DNA of 64,000 nt, from NCBI RefSeq assembly GCF_015674855.1, contig NZ_JADMLG010000014.1, positions 124,001 to 188,000 on the forward strand, written 5' to 3'. The stretch's first letter is position 1; every line of letters begins with the position of its first letter. Shown one piece after another: positions 20,692 through 28,650 of the stretch. The position numbers and the translations under genes were made by a program. Below the pieces are notes generated by a model. It was not told where the DNA came from, searched no databases, and saw only the letters and a program-made list of their open reading frames with translations. The stretch comes from Nocardia bovistercoris. GTDB taxonomy: Bacteria; Actinomycetota; Actinomycetes; Mycobacteriales; Mycobacteriaceae.

Positions 20692-20938
20692 CGCGTGACC
20701 GTGCGGAGAGCGGTGGCCGAGCGCGCCGCGGACCGCACGCCGACCGTGGGCGGCGATCGGGCGGCGATCGGGCGGTGGCCGCCGCGGGATGGCAGCGCCG
20801 GTAGCGCGGCGGTGACGTCGAGTACCGGTCGAAGTCGTCTCGCGCGCGCTTCGGCCGGGGTCCGAGGACGGTCTGCGGGGATGTCGGACGGTGCGGGTAG
20901 CGTGGGCGCGGAGTCCGCAACCCGAACCGGAGGTTCCG

Positions 20939-21229
20939 ATGAGCGTGCAAGCGGTATGGAACGGCGCCGTACTCGCCGAGAGCGAGGACACCGTGGTCGT
21001 GGAGGGCAACCACTACTTTCCGGTGGATTCGATCGTCGCCGAGTACTTCTCGGGTAGTGATACGCACACCGTCTGCCCGTGGAAGGGCACGGCCTCCTAC
21101 TACACGGTCACGGTGGACGGTAAGTCGAATACGGACGCGGCCTGGTTCTATCCCGAGCCGAAATCCGAGGCCGAGCGAATTCGCGACCGGGTGGCGTTCT
21201 GGCGCGGCGTCGATATCGTGCGGAACTGA
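20939..21229 (+). CDS. DUF427 domain protein
   Basis: 96 residues from ATG 20939, with GGAGG (20929-20933) 5 nt upstream. The sequence has the complete DUF427 pattern: VWNGAVLAESEDTVVVEGNH, YFPVDSI, the CPWKGTASYYTV core and AWFYPEPKSEAERIRDRVAF. Single-domain, cytosolic and of unknown biochemical role. It is followed 12 nt later by a hydrolase gene on the same strand. Confidence 0.88.
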   Translation: MSVQAVWNGAVLAESEDTVVVEGNHYFPVDSIVAEYFSGSDTHTVCPWKGTASYYTVTVDGKSNTDAAWFYPEPKSEAERIRDRVAFWRGVDIVRN

Positions 21230-21241
21230 GTCGGTATCCGG

Positions 21242-22024
21242 ATGAAACTCCTCGTGCGGCATCCGGCCGCCCCGATCCTCAACGCGCTGACCTTCCAGCC
21301 CCAGGACCGCGCGATCGCGCGGACGCCCGCCGCGCTCGGTCTGACCTTCACGGATCTTTCCATCGACACCGCCGACGGTCAGACCGTGCACGGCTGGTGG
21401 ATGCCCGCCCCGCGTTCGCGCGGGCACGTCCTGTTCGCGCACGGCAACGGCGGCACGATCGGTGATCGGGTGCCGATCTTCGCGCTGCTCGCCGAATTGG
21501 GGTTGGATGTGCTCGCCTTCGACTATCGCGGGTTCGGACGCAGCACCGGACGCCCGAGCGAGCGCGGCACCTATCTCGACGCGCGGGCGGCAAGGCAGAC
21601 CCTGCTCTCGCGGCCGGGCGTTGATCCCGATCGTGTGCTGTACCTGGGCAAATCGCTCGGCGGCGGGGTGATGACGGAGTTGAGTTCGCGGCATCCGCCC
21701 GCCGGATTGATCCTGATGTCGACGTTCACCGGCATCCGTGACGCGGCCCGCACGCTGTATCCGTACCTGCCGAGCCCGCTGGTGCCCGACGCCTATCCGA
21801 GCCTGCGCCGCATCCGCGACCTGCGCACGCCGGTGTTGATCATGCACGGCGACCGCGACGAACTGCTCCCGCTGCGGCACGCGCGGCGGCTGCACGAGGC
21901 GGCGCACGAACCCAAACGGCTCGAGGTGTTCGAGGGCGCGGGCCACAACGATCTCATCGCGCTCGGCGCCGGGCGGTGGATGCGGATTCTGCGCGAGTGG
22001 ACCGGCGAGGTGCTCGGTCCGTGA
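21242..22024 (+). CDS. Bem46-like alpha/beta hydrolase
   Basis: 260 residues. FAHGNGGTIGDR provides the oxyanion strand; the nucleophile is in LGKSLGGGVM (Ser near 139), the acid likely in MHGDRDELLP and the His in GAGHNDLIA. This layout matches the Bem46/ABHD13 group of serine hydrolases. A membrane-leaning N-terminus (MKLLVRHPAAPILNALTFQP) lacks a clear signal peptide. The substrate is not known. Confidence 0.82.
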   Translation: MKLLVRHPAAPILNALTFQPQDRAIARTPAALGLTFTDLSIDTADGQTVHGWWMPAPRSRGHVLFAHGNGGTIGDRVPIFALLAELGLDVLAFDYRGFGRSTGRPSERGTYLDARAARQTLLSRPGVDPDRVLYLGKSLGGGVMTELSSRHPPAGLILMSTFTGIRDAARTLYPYLPSPLVPDAYPSLRRIRDLRTPVLIMHGDRDELLPLRHARRLHEAAHEPKRLEVFEGAGHNDLIALGAGRWMRILREWTGEVLGP

Positions 22025-22061
22025 CGGGTCGGGCCGCGCGTGCGCTGCGTAACCTGGCTCT

Positions 22062-22553
22062 ATGAGTGATGACAGTGATATCGCGGCGCGTCTGGCGGCG
22101 CTCTCGGATGCCGAACTGATCGCGGTTCTGCGTCCGGTGGTGGCCGGTCGTTCGCGGCTGTGGGCCCTGAGTGCGGCGCTCGATGAGCTCGCGGGTGTGC
22201 ACCATGCCGAGATCGTCGACGATGTGAATCCTGGCACAACGAAGCCGGGGACCCGTGACGCGGCACCGAGCGGTTATGCGTCGGGGCAGGTGAGCGGCGG
22301 TATCGCGGTGCCGGTGGTGCCGTCGGGTACCTCTGATTCGGCTCTCACCGGCGGTTACTCCTCCTCCGGCGTGCCGACCTTCGACTCCGTTCGCGATAAG
22401 GTCGAGCGGCGCTTCGGCACCGCGCAGGGCATGGACGAGCTGGATCGGCAGACCCCGGTGGGCCGCGGCGTCGAGGAACAGTTCCAGGCGCGGGAGAAGG
22501 CGGCGCGCGAGCGTCTCGACCGGATACGGGAGTCGTTGCGCGACGACGGCTAG
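22062..22553 (+). CDS. Conserved actinobacterial hypothetical protein
   Basis: 163 residues from ATG 22062. Three parts are visible: a helical N-terminus (IAARLAALSDAELIAVLRPV), a Gly/Ser/Pro-rich low-complexity linker (about 65-110), and a charged C-terminal helix (VEEQFQAREKAARERLDRIR). No signal peptide or membrane segment. I do not recognise the family. It is followed 54 nt later by another unknown gene on the same strand; the two probably form an operon. Confidence 0.6.
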   Translation: MSDDSDIAARLAALSDAELIAVLRPVVAGRSRLWALSAALDELAGVHHAEIVDDVNPGTTKPGTRDAAPSGYASGQVSGGIAVPVVPSGTSDSALTGGYSSSGVPTFDSVRDKVERRFGTAQGMDELDRQTPVGRGVEEQFQAREKAARERLDRIRESLRDDG

Positions 22554-22607
22554 CGACGCACGTCGTTCGCTTCGCTCGCCGCGCCGGACACGGATGGAGG
22601 ATTGGCG

Positions 22608-23630
22608 ATGGGCGAAGCGCGAGAGATCGCCGAACGACTACTCGACGCCCAGGTGGAGTTCCTGCTCGCCGAGGTGAGCGGTGCGCGGTTCGCCGAGGTG
22701 ATCGCCCGTGACGTGGACGCGGTGATCGGCGTGGCCGACACTCTCGTGGTGCGCGAGGTCGTCGGCATCGAGCAGGCCAAGCAGACGGTGCGCACCGTGG
22801 TCGACCTGATCGGCGGCAGTCCGGTTTTCGCCGACACGGCGGGCGTGTTCGCGAACTCGATCTACGACCACATCGCCGACAACGACGAGTACACCCTCGG
22901 CGACGTGGTGGAACGCGAACCGGTGGAGGCGTTGCTGGCCAAGATCTTCGGCATGCACCAGGCCCAGGAGCGGATGCTGAACCGGCTCACCGAGTCTCCG
23001 CTGGTGGCCACCGTCGCCGCGAAGTTCGTCGACAAGCTGATCGACGACTTCATGTCCGCCAATCGTGAACGCGCCGAGAAGATTCCGGGTGTGTCCTCGC
23101 TGATGTCGATCGGGCAGTCGGCGGCCAATCGGGCCAGGAAGGTCGCGGCCGACAACACGTTCGTCGGCGATCTCGCGGGCAAGGGCGCGCTGTTCGCGCT
23201 CAAGCGCACCAACAATGCCATCCGCGAGATGTTGCGTGACGCGCCGGTGCATTCGGCGGCGATGGAGTTCTGGGATCTGCACGCCGACGAGCCGGTGAGC
23301 GGGCTGCGTGAATACCTCACGCGCAAGGATCTCGAGGAACTCGTCCTTCTGGTCTACGAAATCGCCGTGACCACGCGGGAGAAGGAGTATTTCGGGTTGC
23401 TGCTCGACGAATGCGTCGAGGTGTTCTTCCAGAAGTACGGCGATCTGAGCTTGGCGGCCATGCTGCCCGAACTCGGTCTCACCGAAGCGGATATCGCCGG
23501 TGAGATCCTGCGCTACGGCCCGGCGATCATCGAGGGCGCCAAGCGCGACGGTGTGCTCGCGGCCCTGATCCGGGAGCGGCTCGAGCCGTTCTATACCTCC
23601 GCGGCGGTGCTGTCGATTCTGGCCGGTTGA
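22608..23630 (+). CDS. Conserved hypothetical helical protein
   Basis: 340 residues from ATG 22608, set by GGAGG at 22596-22600. Almost entirely helical and acidic, without membrane segments. Recurrent features include VVREVVGIEQAKQTVRTVVD, SIYDHIADNDEYTLGDVV and KEYFGLLLDECVEVFFQKYG. I do not recognise a known domain or catalytic motif. It sits 195 nt upstream of the conservon sensor gene, but a promoter lies between, so a functional link is not shown. Confidence 0.6.
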   Translation: MGEAREIAERLLDAQVEFLLAEVSGARFAEVIARDVDAVIGVADTLVVREVVGIEQAKQTVRTVVDLIGGSPVFADTAGVFANSIYDHIADNDEYTLGDVVEREPVEALLAKIFGMHQAQERMLNRLTESPLVATVAAKFVDKLIDDFMSANRERAEKIPGVSSLMSIGQSAANRARKVAADNTFVGDLAGKGALFALKRTNNAIREMLRDAPVHSAAMEFWDLHADEPVSGLREYLTRKDLEELVLLVYEIAVTTREKEYFGLLLDECVEVFFQKYGDLSLAAMLPELGLTEADIAGEILRYGPAIIEGAKRDGVLAALIRERLEPFYTSAAVLSILAG

Positions 23631-23680
23631 CGCACCGGTTCTCGACACCCTTTGTGAGCGGATGGACACACCGGAACATG

Positions 23681-23709
23681 TTGATTACCAGCATGTATAC
23701 AAATAAGTA
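23681..23709 (+). promoter_or_regulatory. Candidate promoter of the cvn conservon
   Basis: TTGATT (23681-23686), 17 nt, then TAAGTA (23704-23709), in a short AT-rich island that stands out from the surrounding sequence. It lies about 115 nt before the chosen cvnA start. Confidence 0.4.
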
Positions 23710-23825
23710 GTATGTCCGAATTGTCCGTTTTTCGCGTTGACTGGCGATACCCCCTGTGGGAGCGTGCACCTGACTTTCCGTGTGCTCGCCGTGGAGCAAT
23801 CACGGCTCGCGTTCGGAGGAGCAGG

Positions 23826-26800
23826 GTGGTGCGTTTACGGTTCAGGCCGGAAAAAAGCGGTGCGGCAACCGCTGTCGTGGACGGTGCGGCAAACGCGGGC
23901 GCGCGTGCTCGGCGCAGGCCAGGCGCCGCTTCCAATCTGGTTCGACCGCGCACCATTCGCGGCCAGCTGAGCCGAATTCTGCTGGTGTCGCTACTCATGG
24001 TGTCGGCGCTGCTCGGTGTCATCGCGGTAGGTCAAGTCGAGAAATACCGCGGCAGTGGCGACACCGTCGAAGCCGTGGAACTCGGACTGGCCGTGCAGGA
24101 TCTGCTGCACGAGACGCAACGTGAACGCGGTCTGACCAACGGCTGGCTCGGCGGTGACGGCAGGCTGCGCAACAGCGTCGTCGACCAGCGCGGCAACACC
24201 GATCGCGCGCTCGCGGCGCTGGAAGCCGCGATGGCGCAAGGTCCGAGCGGCGCCGACCGGGTGGCTTCGGCGGCCGGACAGTTCGCCCCGCTGGCCGCGA
24301 CCAGAACCCAGATCGATGCCGGACGAATTCCCCGTGCCGCCGCGTTCCAGTACTACACCGACGGAATCAACGCGCTGAACCACCTGCGCCTCGGCCTCGA
24401 CGAGGCCGACGACCCCGAGGTCCGGCACGCCTTGCAGTCCTTCTACGCGCTCGGCGAGGCGAAGGAACAGACCGCGCGCGAACGCGGATTCCTCAACGGC
24501 GTCTTCTCCGCCGAAGGATTCGCGCCGGGCGAATATGTCCAATTCCTCGACATCCGCGCCGCCAAGACCGCCGGGCTCGCGGCCTTCGCCCGCGACGCCA
24601 CCCCCCGGCAGCAGACCATACTCGACACCGCGATGGGCAGTGAGAACGCCTTGCGCGCAGGCGAGTCCGAGAAGATCGCCATCGACTCGGCGGCGGGACC
24701 GCTGATCGCCGAGGTCGATCCGATCGCGTGGTGGTCGCAGATGACCGCTGTCATCGATGATCAGCGCACCGTGCAGCGCGCGGTCGGCGCGGCGGTCACC
24801 GGTCGCGCCCACGAATTGCGCCGCGCCGCCGCCTACGCTCTCGCGGGCTTCGGGGCGGCCGCGCTGCTCGCGGTCGCCATGCAGATCGCCCTGGTCGTCG
24901 GCAGTATGCGTGCCATCGTGCGACCGCTGGCGGCGTTGGCCGACGAAGCCGACGACGTCGCGGGCCAGCGCCTGCCGACCGTGATCGACGCCTGGCACGA
25001 CGCGGGCGAGGTGGTGCCGGACCCGCCGACCCCGGTGCGCACACCCGACGGGGCGAGTGTCGAGATCGCCGCCGTGGCACACGCGTTGGACCGGGTGCAG
25101 ACCACCGCGGTGGAACTCGCCTCCGCGCAAGCGGTGATGCGGCGCAACAGCACCGACTCGATGGCGAACCTGGCGCGGCGCAATCAGAACCTCGTCCGCC
25201 GCCAACTCGGCCTGATCAGCGAATTCGAACGCGCGGAACTCGATCCGAAGGCGCTGTCGAATCTGTTCGAGCTCGACCACCTCGCCACCAGGATGCGCCG
25301 CAACGCCGAAAGCCTGCTTGTGCTCGTCGGTGAGGCCAGTCCACGCCGCTGGACCTCGCCGATCCCGCTCACCGACGTCATCCGCGCCGCCCTGTCCGAG
25401 GTGGACGACTACCGCCGCGTGATGTTGCGCCGCATCGACGACGTCTCCGTCGCGGGGTCGGTGGTCAGCGAACTCGCGCATATGCTCGCGGAACTGATCG
25501 AGAACGGATTGGCCTTCTCCCCGCCCGATCTGGAAGTGGAGATCTACGGCCGCAAACAGGGCAAGAGCTACCTGCTCGCCGTGGTCGACCACGGTGTCGG
25601 CATGCCCGAAGATCACCTCGCCGAGGCCAACGCCCGGCTGCGCGGCGAACGCGACTTCATGGTGGCACCCACTCGCTACCTCGGGCACTATGTGGTCGGT
25701 CGCCTCGCGCGCCGCCTGAAGGTCGGCGTCGAACTGAACACCTCACCGGTCAGCGGCATCGTCGCCCGCCTGCTGTTGCCTCCGGAAATACTCGACGGTT
25801 ACACCGAACCCGTCGCCGAATCCGACGTGGTCGAGCCCGCGGAGTCGGTGAGCTCGCAGTCGGTGAGCGCGGAGTCGGTGAGCGCCGAGCTCTCCCTGCT
25901 CACCTTCTCCGACGGCGCGAGCGCCGGGCCCGCCGACCATCCGGTCGCCGAGCCCGCCGCTCGCGAACGCCGCCGCGCGCCCGCCGCCGCGAACGGGCAG
26001 GCGGGACTGGCTGCCGCGCTCGACATCTGGAACGGGCCGGGTCCCGCGCACGCGGTAGGCCGTCCCAGAACCGAAGAAGTCCCCACGCCGCCCACCGCCG
26101 ATGAAATCGCCGCGCCTGCCACCCTCGCTCCTCCTGCCCGATCGGCGACAACGGGTGTCGCGACCGGGCAGCTCGGCGCACCAGGAAGCAACGGCCGCGG
26201 TGGACCCGATGGCAGTGAACACGGCAAACCCGCGGCGGAGGTTCGGGGGCCATCGAAGGACGGGGCCGACGCGGGCCCCGAGCCCGCGTCTCGACAATGG
26301 TGGCAGGTCTCCGACGAGGCCGAATCCGAAGCGGATACCACACAATCGACGCGGCGCACCAAGAATGGACTGGTCAAGCGCAACAAACGCATCCGAGGAA
26401 CAGACGCCGTCGCGGCGCGCCCGATGCCCCCGCGCCCGCCGCGCACCCCCGTACCGGAGCGCAGCCCCGAGGAGGTGCGAGGCATGTTGTCGGCCTTCCG
26501 CACCGGCACGCAGCGCGCGGCCCCCGCGCCGGCGACTCCGCAATCGCCGGCGCGTCCCGCCGCCGCACCGCCGGGACCGCTCGAGACGATGCCGCTGCCG
26601 CACCGCGCGGCGGCCACGGCGGCGCAGATCGAACCACACGCCCCGGGGCGGATCGCCCCGCGCAAACCGCTCCCCGGTGCCGGGCAGGGACAGACCACCG
26701 CCACTTTCGCGCCGGGACCGGCCGCGACGCGGACACCGCATTCGGCATCGCGGATCTCGCCCGGCGTCGCCGCCGCGCCGCAAGTCGCCGGGCAGGTGCC

Positions 26801-27032
26801 GCCGCCGCGATCCTCGCCTGCCACGGCGTGGGAGCAAGCGCGTGACGCCACGGCGTGGGAGCAAGCGCGTGACGGCAAGGCCGGTGCGGCGCGACGGCCG
26901 GGTGACGCGCCGCTGCCGCAACGCAGAATGTTGTCGCAGTCGGCGCCGCCGCCGGTGCCGGGACAAGACGTAGTCGGATCCGAAACCGACACGCGCGCCG
27001 TCGATTCGGCGCGGACGTTAGATCACTACTGA
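23826..27032 (+). CDS. cvnA: CvnA-type membrane sensor histidine-kinase-like protein
   Basis: 1068 residues from GTG 23826, set by GGAGGA 5 nt upstream (the frame is open back to ATG 23712). TM1 is at about 50-69; then an extracytoplasmic nitrate/nitrite-sensing-like helical domain (HETQRERGLTNGWLGGDG), TM2 (LAGFGAAALLAVAMQIALVV), HAMP, a helical stretch, and a HATPase domain with N-box (LAELIENGLAFSPP) and VVDHGVGMPE. A canonical phosphorylatable H-box is not evident. A Pro/Ala-rich disordered tail of about 400 residues follows, with a perfect 27-bp duplication (TAWEQARD twice). Heads a complete conservon of a type known from Streptomyces. Confidence 0.88.
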   Translation: MVRLRFRPEKSGAATAVVDGAANAGARARRRPGAASNLVRPRTIRGQLSRILLVSLLMVSALLGVIAVGQVEKYRGSGDTVEAVELGLAVQDLLHETQRERGLTNGWLGGDGRLRNSVVDQRGNTDRALAALEAAMAQGPSGADRVASAAGQFAPLAATRTQIDAGRIPRAAAFQYYTDGINALNHLRLGLDEADDPEVRHALQSFYALGEAKEQTARERGFLNGVFSAEGFAPGEYVQFLDIRAAKTAGLAAFARDATPRQQTILDTAMGSENALRAGESEKIAIDSAAGPLIAEVDPIAWWSQMTAVIDDQRTVQRAVGAAVTGRAHELRRAAAYALAGFGAAALLAVAMQIALVVGSMRAIVRPLAALADEADDVAGQRLPTVIDAWHDAGEVVPDPPTPVRTPDGASVEIAAVAHALDRVQTTAVELASAQAVMRRNSTDSMANLARRNQNLVRRQLGLISEFERAELDPKALSNLFELDHLATRMRRNAESLLVLVGEASPRRWTSPIPLTDVIRAALSEVDDYRRVMLRRIDDVSVAGSVVSELAHMLAELIENGLAFSPPDLEVEIYGRKQGKSYLLAVVDHGVGMPEDHLAEANARLRGERDFMVAPTRYLGHYVVGRLARRLKVGVELNTSPVSGIVARLLLPPEILDGYTEPVAESDVVEPAESVSSQSVSAESVSAELSLLTFSDGASAGPADHPVAEPAARERRRAPAAANGQAGLAAALDIWNGPGPAHAVGRPRTEEVPTPPTADEIAAPATLAPPARSATTGVATGQLGAPGSNGRGGPDGSEHGKPAAEVRGPSKDGADAGPEPASRQWWQVSDEAESEADTTQSTRRTKNGLVKRNKRIRGTDAVAARPMPPRPPRTPVPERSPEEVRGMLSAFRTGTQRAAPAPATPQSPARPAAAPPGPLETMPLPHRAAATAAQIEPHAPGRIAPRKPLPGAGQGQTTATFAPGPAATRTPHSASRISPGVAAAPQVAGQVPPPRSSPATAWEQARDATAWEQARDGKAGAARRPGDAPLPQRRMLSQSAPPPVPGQDVVGSETDTRAVDSARTLDHY
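26820..26873 (+). repeat. Perfect 27-bp tandem duplication inside cvnA
   Basis: Copies at 26820-26846 and 26847-26873 are identical and in frame, each adding the nine residues ATAWEQARD. It probably arose by replication slippage in the disordered tail. Confidence 0.9.
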
Positions 27033-27050
27033 GTACGACAAGGGGAGTTC

Positions 27051-27503
27051 GTGACCACACATGCCGTGACCACTTCGGTCGATTCCGCGTCCACCGCGGA
27101 TCCACAGAGCTTCAACTGGTTGTTGGCGAACTTCGTCCGCAATACCGACGGCGTCCGCGATTCGGTAGCCGTCTCCTCCGACGGACTGCTCATCGCGATG
27201 TCGGAGGGACTCGATCGCGCGGGCGGCGACCGACTCGCCGCCATGGTTTCGGGTCTGACCAGTTTGGCCAAGAGCGCTTCGCGCAGTTACGAATTCGACG
27301 GTCTGAAGCTGATCATGATCGAGATGAAGCGCGGCTTCCTGCTCATCTCGGCGCTCGGCGACGGCAGCTGCCTCGGCGTGATCGCGGACGGCACTTGCGA
27401 TGTCGGCCTGGTCGGCTACGAGATGGCGATTCTGGCGGAGCGGGCGGGCACTCTGCTGAATCCGGCGTTGATCACTCAGTTGCGGGGGACATTGCGCAGA
27501 TGA
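27051..27503 (+). CDS. cvnB: CvnB, roadblock/LC7 domain protein
   Basis: 150 residues from GTG 27051 (AAGGGGAG upstream). A Roadblock/LC7 domain is evident: FNWLLANFVRNTDGVRDSVA, VSSDGLLIAMSEGLDR, then IEMKRGFLLISALGDGSCLG. Roadblock proteins act as GTPase-activating or regulatory partners of MglA-like small GTPases, here CvnD. The stop overlaps the cvnC start (ATGA), showing translational coupling. Confidence 0.92.
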   Translation: MTTHAVTTSVDSASTADPQSFNWLLANFVRNTDGVRDSVAVSSDGLLIAMSEGLDRAGGDRLAAMVSGLTSLAKSASRSYEFDGLKLIMIEMKRGFLLISALGDGSCLGVIADGTCDVGLVGYEMAILAERAGTLLNPALITQLRGTLRR

Positions 27504-27943
27504 GAGAACCCGATCGGCCGCGCTTGCCTGATCCGCGCATGATTCCGGTGACCCGGTCGACGGGGTGGTTCGATCCGACCGCGCCGCCGCCGGATCGAAC
27601 GACGGACTACGACGTCGACAGCGCGGACAGTTTCGTGCGGCCGTTCGTGATGACGGCGGGGCGCACCACGCCCCTGCTGGACGGTCTGCGGATCGAGACG
27701 CTGGTCCAGGCTTCGCCCGCCGCGCTGTCCGCGCCGCTGCGTTTCGAACAGCGTACGGTGGTCGCGCTGTGTCAGATCGCGCATTCGATCGCCGAGATCG
27801 CGAACAAGCTGCGGGTGCCGATCGGCGTCGCACGGGTGATCGTCGGCGATCTGGCCACCCAAGGTTTCGTGCAAGTCCGCGACGCTCCCGAGTTGTCGAT
27901 CGCGGCCATCGAGAGGATCAGGGATCTTGTCCGGGCACTCTGA
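27500..27943 (+). CDS. cvnC: CvnC, DUF742 family protein
   Basis: 147 residues from ATG 27500, overlapping cvnB by 4 nt. The DUF742 signature is clear: VRPFVMTAGRTTPLLDGLRI, FEQRTVVALC and SIAEIANKLRVPIGVARVIV, which resembles a winged-helix fold. Its job in conservons is unknown. The next gene starts inside its 3' end. Confidence 0.92.
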   Translation: MREPDRPRLPDPRMIPVTRSTGWFDPTAPPPDRTTDYDVDSADSFVRPFVMTAGRTTPLLDGLRIETLVQASPAALSAPLRFEQRTVVALCQIAHSIAEIANKLRVPIGVARVIVGDLATQGFVQVRDAPELSIAAIERIRDLVRAL

Positions 27944-28550
27944 ATTCGGTATCGCAGGCGATGTCGCGCTGGCAGGGCCGCCGCCGTCGTCGGTGAAGGT
28001 GGTGATCAGCGGCGGTTTCGGCGTCGGCAAGACCACCTTCATCGGCGCGATCTCCGAGATCGAACCGCTGGTCACCGAGGCGGCCATGACGGAAATGGCG
28101 CTGGGGGTCGACGATCCGGGGCATCGCGCCGACAAGTCGGTGACCACCGTCGCCCTCGATTTCGGGCGCATCACGCTGGACAGTTCGCTGATCCTCTACC
28201 TGTTCGGCACTCCGGGGCAGGACCGTTTCGTCTTCCTGTGGGACGACCTGGTCGACGGTGCGCTCGGCGCGGTGATCGTGGTCGACACCAGCCGCGTCGA
28301 GGACTGCTATCCGGTGCTCGACTATTTCGAGGAGCACAACACGCCGTTCGTGGTGGCGGTCAACCGTTTCGACGACGGCACCGTCTTCGCGCTGGACGAG
28401 GTGCGCGAGGCGCTCGAACTCGAGGACTGGATTCCGGTGCTGGAATGCGATGCGCGCAGCCGCGAGTCGGTGCGCGACATTCTGGTCGCCCTGCTCGAGC
28501 AGGTGCTGCTGTTCCGGGTGGCGCCGCCGCGGGTCGGTTCCCGAGGATGA
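27927..28550 (+). CDS. cvnD: CvnD, MglA-like small GTPase
   Basis: 207 residues from TTG 27927, overlapping cvnC by 17 nt. The G domain has P-loop GGFGVGKTT (29-37), a G3-like GTPGQDRF in place of DxxGQ, and a G4-like NRFD. It is the nucleotide-binding output of the conservon, which in Streptomyces forms a membrane-associated complex with CvnA-C likened to eukaryotic G-protein systems. Confidence 0.92.
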   Translation: MSGHSEFGIAGDVALAGPPPSSVKVVISGGFGVGKTTFIGAISEIEPLVTEAAMTEMALGVDDPGHRADKSVTTVALDFGRITLDSSLILYLFGTPGQDRFVFLWDDLVDGALGAVIVVDTSRVEDCYPVLDYFEEHNTPFVVAVNRFDDGTVFALDEVREALELEDWIPVLECDARSRESVRDILVALLEQVLLFRVAPPRVGSRG

Positions 28551-28650
28551 GCGCGCACGGTCGGCTCGCGGGCGCCACGCGGTGCTCGGGCAGTGTGATC
28601 CGATCGCGTAGGGGTGCCCACTCGCGGCTACTCGGCAGTACTGTTCGAGG

